From positions 3,571,001 to 3,635,000 of the forward strand of contig NZ_CP069127.1 of the NCBI RefSeq assembly GCF_016811915.1: a DNA stretch of 64,000 nt, in the 5' to 3' direction. The notes below the pieces were generated by a model, which ran no database searches, was not told the origin of the DNA, and saw nothing but the letters and a program-made list of their open reading frames with translations. The translations under genes and the position numbers were made by a program. Shown here piece after piece: positions 9,611-17,091 of the stretch. The DNA comes from Brevibacillus choshinensis. Lineage in GTDB: Bacteria > Bacillota > Bacilli > Brevibacillales > Brevibacillaceae. Position 1 is the first letter of the stretch. Each line of letters opens with the position of its first letter.

Positions 9611-10002
9611 CAGTTTTCCTTTCCCTTTCCCATTTCTATCAAAAGATGAACATGAAATAACAAAGCTGCGCTCTGCCTCTCAATCAAAGCCTTAGTTGCT
9701 TTTACCCTTTCACCTTTATCGTTCAGCGAAATGTATCTTCCTGAAAGCACAAAGAAAAAAGCTTCTCCCAAAAGAGAGGAGCAACAACAAATAAACCTGC
9801 TCTTTTTGAAAGTGCCGGGAAGTGATCCAATATAAGAAAAACAAATAGTCTCGCGATCTTGTAACATTCGGCCTAAACACCCTTGCTGTTTTCTCACCAT
9901 TCCAGTTGGTAGGAAAAATGAAGTAGATGGTTCGTAACATCGTTCGACAATTTGCGCCTTTATTCCTATTAATTCGCCAATATTTTGCAAAACCCTTTCC
10001 AA
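9610..10002 (-). CDS. Unrecognised small protein, first gene of cyclic-di-GMP operon
   Basis: 130 residues with no motif I can name. It is moderately rich in Cys (ICCCSSLLG) and ends in a helical stretch (RQSAALLFHVHLLIEMGKG). The only usable in-frame start near the 5' end is a TTG at 10000-10002, because a TAG lies three codons upstream. No good ribosome site is visible, so the start is uncertain. The stop overlaps the ATG of the EAL gene by one base. Being first in the operon and small, it may be a sensory or regulatory partner of the EAL protein (inference). Confidence 0.6.
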   Translation of the reverse strand: MERVLQNIGELIGIKAQIVERCYEPSTSFFLPTGMVRKQQGCLGRMLQDRETICFSYIGSLPGTFKKSRFICCCSSLLGEAFFFVLSGRYISLNDKGERVKATKALIERQSAALLFHVHLLIEMGKGKEN

Positions 10003-10084
10003 ATCATTCTAATTTCACATGAAAAATTCAGGACTTTACCATTTTGTCACTATTTTGTAAACATAAGCGCCTATTGTTAATGAT

Positions 10085-10104
10085 AAATGGGCACTCACCC
10101 ATTT
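10085..10104. promoter_or_regulatory. Perfect 7-bp inverted repeat in divergent intergenic region
   Basis: AAATGGG-CACTCA-CCCATTT lies between the divergent cyclic-di-GMP operon and the chagasin gene. It could be an operator or a small hairpin. I see no convincing -35/-10 pair that would decide. Confidence 0.35.
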
Positions 10105-10153
10105 TCGGCCGTTACATACAATGCTTATGAATTCATGAGAAAGGATGAAACCC

Positions 10154-10462
10154 ATGGCGGATTCGACAACACATTCCATTCGCGCAGCAGCCGGACATTC
10201 GTTTGCTCTTACCTTTCCTGCTAATCCAACTACTGGCTATCAATGGTTTTTTTCCAATCCTCTCGATCAACGTTTTTTGACGTTAGTGTCCAATGAATAT
10301 ATCCCACCGGCTTCCCCCTCTCGCATCGGTCAGAGTGGACATCAGGTCCTCACCTTTCATGCCCACCTTCCAGGGATGACTTCGATTGCCATGAAGTATT
10401 GCCGACCTTGGGATGATACGGACTGCGGAACCTTCTCTTTTACGATCGTCCAGATTTCATGA
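10154..10462 (+). CDS. Chagasin-type (I42) cysteine protease inhibitor
   Basis: 102-residue protein of the chagasin/I42 family, which blocks papain-like cysteine proteases with three loops. All three loop signatures are visible: NPTTGYQW (residues 27-34), the G-x-x-G loop IGQSGHQVLTF, and the C-terminal RPW. No signal peptide is present, so the protein is predicted to be cytosolic. The ATG at 10154 has a GAAAGGA site at good spacing; an earlier ATG at 10145 is too close to it. It is a lone plus-strand gene, divergent from the cyclic-di-GMP operon. Confidence 0.85.
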   Translation: MADSTTHSIRAAAGHSFALTFPANPTTGYQWFFSNPLDQRFLTLVSNEYIPPASPSRIGQSGHQVLTFHAHLPGMTSIAMKYCRPWDDTDCGTFSFTIVQIS

Positions 10463-10469
10463 GCAAGGA

Positions 10470-12020
10470 TTAGATGGAGAGCCCTCTGTCCAATGCCCGA
10501 TAACGGATCGCTTCTGCTATATGGGCTGCCTCCACTTGCTCGGAGCCACCTAAATCTGCGATCGTGCGGGCTACTTTTACGATCCGGTCATACGCTCTCG
10601 CACTTAGGCCAAGAGTCTCAAAGGCAAGCTGCAGCAACTCCTGACTCTCCTTGTCGAGAGAAGCATATCGTCGGAGTTCATTGCCATTCATAGCACTGTT
10701 AAATGGTGACCCTTGGCGATGGACATATCTCTCCTCTTGAATTCTCCTGGCCTCCTCCACTCTGTGCCGGATCTCTGCGGACGATTCTTCCATCGTTCGT
10801 CTATTGAGCAACTGGACAGGCACTCGTGGAACTTCCAAGTGAAGATCGATTCGGTCTAACAAAGGCCCTGACAGCTTTGAGCGGTATTTCTGGATTTGTT
10901 GGTGCGTGCATGTGCAGGCTTGCTGGTCTCTGCTACCGAAGAAACCGCACGGACAAGGGTTACACGAACCAATCAGCAAAAAACGGGCAGGAAACGTAAA
11001 GACCTGCTTGGCCCTGCCAATCGTTACGACCCCCGCTTCCAACGGCTGCCGAAGAACCTCCAGCACATGGCGTGAGAATTCTGGCATCTCATCGAGGAAC
11101 AGAATCCCCCCATGAGAGAGACTGCACTCTCCGGGTCGGGGAATTTGCGTACCTCCACCTATCAGAGCCGTCGAGGTAATCGTGTGGTGCGGGGAACGGA
11201 AAGGGCGTTCCCGAATCAGGCCGCTCGTTTTTGTCAGCTGACCTGCGATGCTGTATATTTTCGTGACTTCATAGGATTCATCGGTCGTCATTTGCGGCAT
11301 AATGCCGGGCAAGCAGGTGGCCAGCAGCGTTTTACCAGAGCCAGGTGGCCCCACGAGCAAGACGTTGTGAAAGCCTGCCGCTGCGATCTCTAGTCCGCGT
11401 TTGACAAATTGTTGGCCATATACGTTGGCGAAGTCGGGGATATCGTCGCATTTTTTGGTGCTTGGGGGGCTAGACGCTGTTTGGCTGAGCTCTATGGTCG
11501 TTTCATCCAGTCGCAAATCGTGCTTCCAGTAATGAACCGCTGTGGACAAGTCTGCGGAAGGCAGCACGATGATATCGACAAGTCTGGCTTCAGGGGCATT
11601 TTGGATGGGAAGGATGACATGTGTGAAGCCGTTACGCTTTGCCTCCAGCAGGATGGGCAAAACACCCGTGACAGGGCGCAACGATCCATCTAGGGCGAGC
11701 TCTCCAATAATGAGGATTTGTTCTGTTCGCGGAGTGATCTGTTTGGAAGCGAGCAAAATGCCGAACGCGATGGCGAGGTCGAAGCCCGAGCCTTCTTTTC
11801 GCTGGTCGGCAGGAGCGAGATTTACCGTAATGCGCTGCATCGGGTACTCGAAGCCCGCATTGCGCAGAGCTGCACGAACGCGGTCACGCGCTTCTTTTAC
11901 CGCAGAACCTCCGAGTCCTACCAGATCGAACTGCGGCAGTCCATTAGCGATATCCGTTTCTACGGATACGAGTAAGCCGTCGATCCCGAGTACCGTGCCG
12001 GAATAGCTGCATGCATACAT
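10470..12020 (-). CDS. YifB/ComM family Mg-chelatase-like AAA+ ATPase
   Basis: 516 residues, normal for the YifB/ComM family. An N-terminal Lon-like (ChlI) domain (QFDLVGLGGSAVKEARDRV) precedes a Mg-chelatase AAA+ module with Walker A GPPGSGKT and Walker B ILFLDEMPEF, then a zinc-type Cys cluster (GSCNPCPCG) and a C-terminal Mg-chelatase helical domain. ComM in other bacteria is a hexameric helicase aiding branch migration in natural transformation. That role is plausible here given dprA nearby, but the naming is by family only. AGGAGGGG site upstream of the ATG. Confidence 0.93.
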   Translation of the reverse strand: MYACSYSGTVLGIDGLLVSVETDIANGLPQFDLVGLGGSAVKEARDRVRAALRNAGFEYPMQRITVNLAPADQRKEGSGFDLAIAFGILLASKQITPRTEQILIIGELALDGSLRPVTGVLPILLEAKRNGFTHVILPIQNAPEARLVDIIVLPSADLSTAVHYWKHDLRLDETTIELSQTASSPPSTKKCDDIPDFANVYGQQFVKRGLEIAAAGFHNVLLVGPPGSGKTLLATCLPGIMPQMTTDESYEVTKIYSIAGQLTKTSGLIRERPFRSPHHTITSTALIGGGTQIPRPGECSLSHGGILFLDEMPEFSRHVLEVLRQPLEAGVVTIGRAKQVFTFPARFLLIGSCNPCPCGFFGSRDQQACTCTHQQIQKYRSKLSGPLLDRIDLHLEVPRVPVQLLNRRTMEESSAEIRHRVEEARRIQEERYVHRQGSPFNSAMNGNELRRYASLDKESQELLQLAFETLGLSARAYDRIVKVARTIADLGGSEQVEAAHIAEAIRYRALDRGLSI

Positions 12021-12221
12021 GGGTGTATCCCCTCCTCTTTTTTAGGGTAGGAAAAGATAGAGGGGGTGGGCAAGTTTTTTAAGATTGCCCCAAGCAGGTT
12101 TATGGAGAGAACGCATTCGCCCCCTTCCAACAATCTGCTTGTTTTTCGTCATTGGCATTCTAAATCCTGCAGCATGACTCATACATTATGCAAAAGGGAC
12201 ATGCTAAAGGAGTTGACAATC

Positions 12222-12377
12222 ATGAGTTTGAGAAGAGCCCTCGGAATGCTTTCAGTGGCTGTCGGAGCGATCTGTCTGATCCAGACCAATAGCGAACTGT
12301 CGATAAGCACCAACGCCATTCTTATTGTTCTGACCATTGTATTGATTCTCGTCGGATTGCATTTCTTTGAACAATGA
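12222..12377 (+). CDS. Small two-helix membrane protein
   Basis: 51 residues. Two hydrophobic segments (ALGMLSVAVGAICLI and AILIVLTIVLILVGLHFF) separated by a short polar turn. Unrecognised. Start chosen at the ATG 12222 because AAAGGAG lies 9 nt upstream; the frame is open further but without such a site. A strong terminator follows immediately, which supports a real, separately transcribed small gene. Confidence 0.65.
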   Translation: MSLRRALGMLSVAVGAICLIQTNSELSISTNAILIVLTIVLILVGLHFFEQ

Positions 12378-12402
12378 CCAGCTTCCTGGCTGGTTTTTCT
12401 TT
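12378..12402 (+). terminator. Terminator of small membrane protein gene
   Basis: ACCAGC/GCTGGT stem with a short loop directly after the stop, followed by TTTTTCTTTT. Confidence 0.8.
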
Positions 12403-12411
12403 TGCCTCTCC

Positions 12412-12864
12412 CTAACGACTGCCTCTCCTCCTCGCCACAACCTGCACTATCCCATGCAGCACTAGCAAAACTATGCCCACGTTAATGGCGTGATCCGCGA
12501 AATTGAGGATGCCGTTGCCTGAGCGGGATACGAGGAAATCGGTCACGCGTCCAAATACGATTCGATCAATCGCGTTACCGGCCGCTCCTCCGGCTAGAAA
12601 GCCCAATGCGAGGTTCAGCAGCTTGGCCACTGGTGCTTCGTGCATGCGAAAATACAAAATCCCGAGAACAAATAAGATCGCTACGACGGCAAAGAGTCGC
12701 GCATACCCTTGAAATAAGCTAAAAGCCATGCCTGCATTCTCATAATGCGTCAGCTTTATGCTCCCGATGTAGATCGTATCCCCTACGGCAAGGGTAGCCC
12801 GTATGATGATCTTGGAGAGCTGGTCGATGAGAAGAACGAGTATAGCTGGTACGTAAAAAAACAT
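12412..12864 (-). CDS. lspA: Lipoprotein signal peptidase (signal peptidase II) LspA
   Basis: Aspartyl membrane protease that removes signal peptides of lipidated prolipoproteins. 150 residues with four membrane segments and the family motifs: DQLSK (14-18), NAGMAFSLF, GGAAGNAIDR (92-101), VTDF and NFADHAINVG, giving the catalytic aspartates D109 and D124. Start at the ATG 12862-12864 with an AGAAGGA site; the open frame upstream is not needed. It stands alone rather than in the usual ileS/pyr neighbourhood, so it may be a second copy. The window contains several lipoprotein substrates. Confidence 0.93.
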   Translation of the reverse strand: MFFYVPAILVLLIDQLSKIIIRATLAVGDTIYIGSIKLTHYENAGMAFSLFQGYARLFAVVAILFVLGILYFRMHEAPVAKLLNLALGFLAGGAAGNAIDRIVFGRVTDFLVSRSGNGILNFADHAINVGIVLLVLHGIVQVVARRRGSR

Positions 12865-12947
12865 AACGTTCCTTCTTTCTTGTTGCAGAGAACTTGGAAT
12901 TAGAGTACCGAATACCCACACTTTTTCGAAGAGCCTAAGTCGAATGT

Positions 12948-12990
12948 GAAAAGAAAAACCCCCTCATGATCGTGACTCAATGAGAGGGTC
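12948..12990 (-). terminator. Terminator of secreted-protein gene
   Basis: A stem formed by CCCTCAT and ATGAGAGGG (one bulge) is followed on the minus strand by TTTTTCTTTTC, just past the stop at 13003. Confidence 0.7.
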
Positions 12991-13002
12991 TGACGATATT
13001 CT

Positions 13003-13719
13003 TTATTCTACCACAATCGTGATTTCCTTGGTTTCCACTCTGTCCGTACGACTTTGCGTCGCCTTTACCTTCAGGGTGTACTCGCCTTTTTTCTCTGGCT
13101 TCCAGAGATATACTTTCTTGTACACGCCGTTTTTTCTGCTGGATCCGAGTTCCGTCACTTTTTGGTTGAATTCCAACTTTGTTGTGATGTTGCTGTTGTA
13201 GGTAACGAGCACAGGGATTTCTTCTCCCAGTTGAGCGTTGATAACATTTGGAGATACCGTGAGATTGATTTTGTTTTTATCTACTGTCCGAAAGCTTTTT
13301 TCAAGATTTCCTTCCACTACCTCACCAGCAGCGTTCTTTTGCTTGATTGCATACAAAAGTATGTACTGGCCTTCCGATTTTGGGGTGAAATAGCCTGTTG
13401 TCGTGTAATATTTTTTCGTTCTGCTCAAGGTTGTTTTTACACTTTCGATCTTTTCCCCGTTCGAGATCAGGAAAAAGAATTTCCCTTCACTCTCGAGCGA
13501 ACCGACAGAATCCGTATTCACCGTAATTTTGTACTTTTTCCCTACTTCCAACGTGCTAGGAAAATCCACAAATTCAGGCTTTAGCTGCCCTGCTGTGGTG
13601 GATGCTTCGGATGCTTCGGATACATCGGATGCTTCGGATGCGTCTGCAGCACTGTAGCCGACAAAGGAAATTCCAAACGCCATGACAAACGCCATCATGA
13701 GTTTCAGCAATGATTTCAA
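13003..13719 (-). CDS. Secreted protein with Ser/Ala/Glu repeat after signal peptide
   Basis: About 238 residues, not assigned to a family. It starts with a basic signal peptide and hydrophobic core (LMMAFVMAFGISFVGYS) and an AADA-type cleavage site, followed by a short low-complexity stretch (ASEASDVSEASEAS) encoded by 9-bp repeats, then two beta-rich Ig-like segments ending in TLKVKATQS and VETKEITIVVE. Start: AGGAGG lies 7 nt before a TTG (13717-13719) and 4 nt before a GTG; the ATG further up lies inside the ribosome site. I take the TTG. Probably an extracellular or wall-associated protein, next to the Big_2 protein. Confidence 0.75.
   Translation of the reverse strand: MKSLLKLMMAFVMAFGISFVGYSAADASEASDVSEASEASTTAGQLKPEFVDFPSTLEVGKKYKITVNTDSVGSLESEGKFFFLISNGEKIESVKTTLSRTKKYYTTTGYFTPKSEGQYILLYAIKQKNAAGEVVEGNLEKSFRTVDKNKINLTVSPNVINAQLGEEIPVLVTYNSNITTKLEFNQKVTELGSSRKNGVYKKVYLWKPEKKGEYTLKVKATQSRTDRVETKEITIVVE
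13601..13645. repeat. Five-unit 9-bp tandem repeat
   Basis: Five consecutive 9-mers, three identical (GATGCTTCG) and two diverged (GATACATCG, GATGCGTCT), within the 5' part of the secreted-protein gene. The unit length keeps frame and encodes the S-E-A type linker next to the signal cleavage site. Confidence 0.85.
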
Positions 13720-13810
13720 CACAACTCCTCCTCTTTCCATTAGTTAAAATTTTCCACTTATTATATTACCATTTGCTGATTTCTTTTACTAGTATTTTCA
13801 AGTTCCTGAG

Positions 13811-13852
13811 AAGAAAAAGCCCATCGGAGCTTGCGATGCTCATCTCCGATGG
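13811..13852 (-). terminator. Terminator of Big_2 protein gene
   Basis: Nine-bp perfect stem CCATCGGAG/CTCCGATGG, then GCTTTTTCTT on the minus strand, downstream of the Big_2 gene stop. Confidence 0.85.
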
Positions 13853-13870
13853 ACTTTCCTCTGGGGTGTA

Positions 13871-15199
13871 TTATTTTACGGTAACTTTAATTTTTACAGA
13901 TTCATCTTTGTACTTCGCTGTGATGGTTGCGGTTCCTTTTTTCTTACCTGTTACGACTCCATCCTTAACAGTTGCTACCGAAGAGTCCGATGTGCTCCAG
14001 GTTGCTTTGGAGCCTTTCAATTCTTTGTCATCGTAGTACAGGGTGATGGTTTCTTTTTTGCCTTTTTTGACGGAAATGGAAGTGTCGTCAGCTTCCAGGC
14101 TGTCAGAGCTTTTTACTGTTACTTCGATTTCAACCTTTTCCCCTTTGTACTTTGCGGTAATGGTTGCCGTACCATTGGCTTTTGCTGTGATAACCCCTTT
14201 GCTTACGGTGGCGACAGATGATTTGGAAGTGGTCCATGTAGCGTTAGAAGCACTCACGCTTTTCCCGTCATAGGACAGCTTGATGGTTTCTTTATCCCCT
14301 TTTTTCAGGGTGATATCTGTATCGTCTGCCTCGAGCAAATCCGATGTGCTCCCACCGCCAACAGTGACTTCGATTTCGACCTTTTCATTTTTGTACTTAG
14401 CCGTAATCGTAGCGGTCCCTTTTCCTTTTGCCTTTACCACACCGTCATCGACAGTAGCCACGGAGGATTTCGAAGTGGTCCACGTTGCTTTGGATCCTGA
14501 AATGCTTTCGTCGTCATATTTGAGCTTGATGGTCTCCTCGTCGCCTTTATCCATTTTTAGCTTGGAATCGCTTGCTTCCAGCTTGCCAGAAACGTTTGAC
14601 TCGACTGTCACTTCAACATACACCGTAAGATCTTTGTATTTTGCCGTGATGATTGCCGCTCCATTCCCTTTTGCCGTGATGACACCACTTTTGACAGTGG
14701 CCACAGCCGGATAGGAAGTAGTCCATGTAGCTTTACTCGCTTGCAGAGGTTTACCATTGAAGGTCAGTTCAACCGTCTGCTCTTTCCCTTTTTTCAAGGT
14801 CGCTTTCTTGATGCTTGCCTTCAGTTCATCCGGTGCAGATACGGTCACTCTTACTTTCGCCGTTTCTCCACTGTATCGTACCGTGATGATGGCAGTACCG
14901 GTTCCTTTCCCCGTCACTACGCCACTACTGGATACCGAAGCGATCGAAGTACTTGAGGAGCTCCATGTCGCGCGTGAGGAATCGAGCGTTTGACCATTGT
15001 ACTTCAGCTTGATGCTCTGTGTATTTCCTTTCACAACGCTAATTGCGGAAGAACTAACGGTCAACCCCTCAGAATTCGCTGCCTTCACCTGAGTGAGTGA
15101 TTGTGCATACGTACTGACTGGGAAAGCGAAATGTACCGCACATACCGTAGCCAAAGCTACTGTAACGGTCTGAAAAATACTTTTCTTCATTCTTTTCAT
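13871..15199 (-). CDS. Secreted protein made of five Big_2 (bacterial Ig-like) repeats
   Basis: 442 residues. Signal peptide 1-32 (basic start, hydrophobic core, cleavage near TYA-QS). The rest is five tandem Big_2 domains of about 75-78 residues at roughly 44-121, 123-199, 203-279, 285-362 and 364-442. Each contains a 'KKG..ETI.L.YD' strand, 'SKATWTTSxSSVATV', 'GVVTAKGKGTATITAKYK' and ends in 'VEVTV'. No LPXTG, S-layer or catalytic domain is present, so the anchoring mode is unknown. Such repeats usually serve as adhesive or spacer modules. GGAGG precedes the ATG. It faces the chemoreceptor gene across a 217-bp divergent region. Confidence 0.92.
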   Translation of the reverse strand: MKRMKKSIFQTVTVALATVCAVHFAFPVSTYAQSLTQVKAANSEGLTVSSSAISVVKGNTQSIKLKYNGQTLDSSRATWSSSSTSIASVSSSGVVTGKGTGTAIITVRYSGETAKVRVTVSAPDELKASIKKATLKKGKEQTVELTFNGKPLQASKATWTTSYPAVATVKSGVITAKGNGAAIITAKYKDLTVYVEVTVESNVSGKLEASDSKLKMDKGDEETIKLKYDDESISGSKATWTTSKSSVATVDDGVVKAKGKGTATITAKYKNEKVEIEVTVGGGSTSDLLEADDTDITLKKGDKETIKLSYDGKSVSASNATWTTSKSSVATVSKGVITAKANGTATITAKYKGEKVEIEVTVKSSDSLEADDTSISVKKGKKETITLYYDDKELKGSKATWSTSDSSVATVKDGVVTGKKKGTATITAKYKDESVKIKVTVK

Positions 15200-15416
15200 G
15201 ATTTACCTCCAAAAAGTTATCCTTTATATGTTTGACGGATGATGTGGAAAAATGTCACATGATTTTTCCAGTTTTTTTGAAAAACATTTGTTGTTTTATA
15301 TAACTCTTGTCTGTTTATGAGTTTGTCCGGTTTTGCCGATGTAAATAATAATGATTTTCTCGCACATGTAAGTGTTCCAACAAGGACCGAAAAAAGAGAA
15401 AAGGGGAGTTTTGATC

Positions 15417-16235
15417 ATGTCGCCAAAATTAGGAGCCTTGTTAGCATGCCTGGAGGATATCAAGGCGAGCCAGGTCGAAGAGGCCTGCGTTGCATTGACC
15501 GACACGGAGAAGTACATAGCCTTTTTAACAAGTGAGACCTTGGGACTCGAGACCAAGCCAGGCACGCTGATTACCGATATCAAAGGAACCGTCACAGAGA
15601 AAGCGATTCGAAGCGGCAAAAAAATGATCCAGGAGCAAGGACCAGAGGTTTGCGGTATTCCTTATATCTCCTCAGCCACTCCCATTTTTGAAGATGGAAA
15701 TCTGGTGGGGTGCCTCACCATTTTGACGGCGAATAGCAAGATCGAGAATATTCGATCGGTATCCTCCACGTTAGCAGCAACCGTAGAGGAAATTACAGCG
15801 ACTGCAGACCAAGTCGCTTCCGCATCGATACACGTAAACGAACAAATCTTGACGGTTTCGAATGAATCACAATTCGTTACGAAAGAAATTGAAAAGATTT
15901 TTAAGGTCCTGTCTTTTGTCAAAGAGATGGCTTCCCAATCTCACATGCTTGGTCTGAATGCTGCTATCGAAGCCGCACGTGCAGGGGAACACGGCAGGGG
16001 CTTCAGTATCGTTGCCAATGAGATCCGCAAAATGGCCTCACAAAGCAAAGAAGCTTCGGAAGAAATTCAAAAGCAACTGAAATTTATTGAGAATTCTATA
16101 CAGAAGATGAACGTCTCCATCCAATCCGTCACTTCTCAGTCGCAAAATCATTCCGCCAGCATCCAGGAGCTCCGCGCCGCTTTTGATCACATCGCGAGTA
16201 CCGCAACCGAACTGAATGATGAAATCAAAAAATAA
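15417..16235 (+). CDS. Soluble methyl-accepting chemoreceptor-type protein
   Basis: 272 residues without membrane segments. The N-terminal 115 residues look like a small sensor domain ([21 protein letters not shown] ... [28 protein letters not shown]-like). The rest is the MCP signalling coiled coil, including the strongly conserved hairpin tip [19 protein letters not shown] and [10 protein letters not shown]. The layout resembles cytosolic receptors such as B. subtilis YfmS (recalled similarity of architecture, not a search result). ATG at 15417 with AGGGGAG upstream; the frame opens 15 codons earlier without a site. Likely signals to the chemotaxis kinase from a cytosolic cue. Confidence 0.9.
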   Translation: MSPKLGALLACLEDIKASQVEEACVALTDTEKYIAFLTSETLGLETKPGTLITDIKGTVTEKAIRSGKKMIQEQGPEVCGIPYISSATPIFEDGNLVGCLTILTANSKIENIRSVSSTLAATVEEITATADQVASASIHVNEQILTVSNESQFVTKEIEKIFKVLSFVKEMASQSHMLGLNAAIEAARAGEHGRGFSIVANEIRKMASQSKEASEEIQKQLKFIENSIQKMNVSIQSVTSQSQNHSASIQELRAAFDHIASTATELNDEIKK

Positions 16236-16246
16236 GAAAGAGCACT

Positions 16247-16280
16247 TCCCCGCCTGCCCCGTCATGCGGGGGTTTGTTTG
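16247..16280 (+). terminator. Terminator after chemoreceptor gene
   Basis: CCCCGC/GCGGGG stem (16248-16253 with 16266-16271) followed by a TTTGTTTG tract just after the stop. Confidence 0.7.
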
Positions 16281-16315
16281 CAAAAAAAATGCTTTCCAGC
16301 TGGGTGCTGGAAAGC
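16281..16315 (-). terminator. Terminator of the ylqG-ylqH-yraN transcript
   Basis: Perfect 10-bp stem GCTTTCCAGC/GCTGGAAAGC with a 5-nt loop, followed on the minus strand by ATTTTTTTTG. It lies about 115 bp downstream of the yraN stop. Confidence 0.85.
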
Positions 16316-16429
16316 TCATGTTGATGCTTGGAGGAGTTTCATCGCGTCGAGTACAGTACATAGTACGCTGGGAACAAGGCGGTTGATGTAGACATTACCC
16401 CATTCCCAAGCGTTTCAAGAGCCCGTTTT

Positions 16430-16801
16430 TTAAAAGGCATGCTTGATATGATCGATCTTACTTTCTTCGCTCCCCTCCCCATTTCTTGGACAGTGGATGC
16501 CTACGACATCAAAGCGAAATGCGGGTACGAAGGCTGAATATGTCCGAAGATAATCCAAAGCAAGCTCCCTGAGCTTCTGCTGTTTTTTCCAAGTAACGGA
16601 TTCCGCAGCAGAACCATAGGTGACGCTCGAGCGTGTACGGACTTCCACGAAGACGAGTGTGTCATTGTCAATCGCGATCAAATCGATCTCGCCACGTTTT
16701 GTGCGAACATTGCGTCCGACGATCTCGTATCCCTTTTGACAAAGGAATTTCTCCGCCAGCTCTTCTCCACGCTGTCCCAACGCTCGCCGCCTCTCCGTCA
16801 T
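16430..16801 (-). CDS. yraN: YraN family (UPF0102) nuclease-like protein
   Basis: 123 residues. The YraN/UPF0102 family has a restriction-endonuclease-like fold. The signature is clear: ALGQRGEELAEKFLCQKGYEI, RTKRGEIDLIAID, and FVEVRTR, i.e. the E-x(n)-D-x(n)-E-V-K/R nuclease-type pattern. Its biological role is not firmly known. The start codon overlaps the ylqH stop by 4 nt, so it is coupled to the ylqG-ylqH genes. Confidence 0.92.
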   Translation of the reverse strand: MTERRRALGQRGEELAEKFLCQKGYEIVGRNVRTKRGEIDLIAIDNDTLVFVEVRTRSSVTYGSAAESVTWKKQQKLRELALDYLRTYSAFVPAFRFDVVGIHCPRNGEGSEESKIDHIKHAF

Positions 16802-17091
16802 CTTTGGCCTCCTCCACCTTTGTCCATCCGATATACGAATGCGAGAATTTCAGCAACGACTTGATACAGCTCAGGTGGAATTTGTTGATCTAAATCCAGC
16901 TTGCCCAGTACCTCGACGAGTGAGGGGTCCTCTTGAACCGGTATTTCATGCTCCCTTGCTGTTTTCAGCATGTTTTCAGCGACGTAACCCTTCCCTTTTG
17001 CCACCACTTTCGGAGCGTCTATGGTACCCGCTTGATACTTGAGGGCAACTGCCTGTTTTCTCTTGTTGTCGGAAGGGGGGGTCTGGCTCAT
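16798..17091 (-). CDS. ylqH: FlhB C-terminal-domain-like protein YlqH
   Basis: 97 residues. It corresponds to the cytoplasmic domain of FlhB/EscU (AVALKYQAGTIDAPKVVAKGKGYVAENMLKTA..., then IPPELYQVVAEILAFVYR) without the membrane part or the NPTH cleavage site. FlhB switches export substrates in flagellar secretion, and free homologues such as B. subtilis YlqH may substitute for its C-terminal domain. It overlaps ylqG upstream and yraN downstream by 4 nt each. The pairing with a FliK-like YlqG is as expected for a hook-length/secretion pair. Confidence 0.92.
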   Translation of the reverse strand: MSQTPPSDNKRKQAVALKYQAGTIDAPKVVAKGKGYVAENMLKTAREHEIPVQEDPSLVEVLGKLDLDQQIPPELYQVVAEILAFVYRMDKGGGGQR

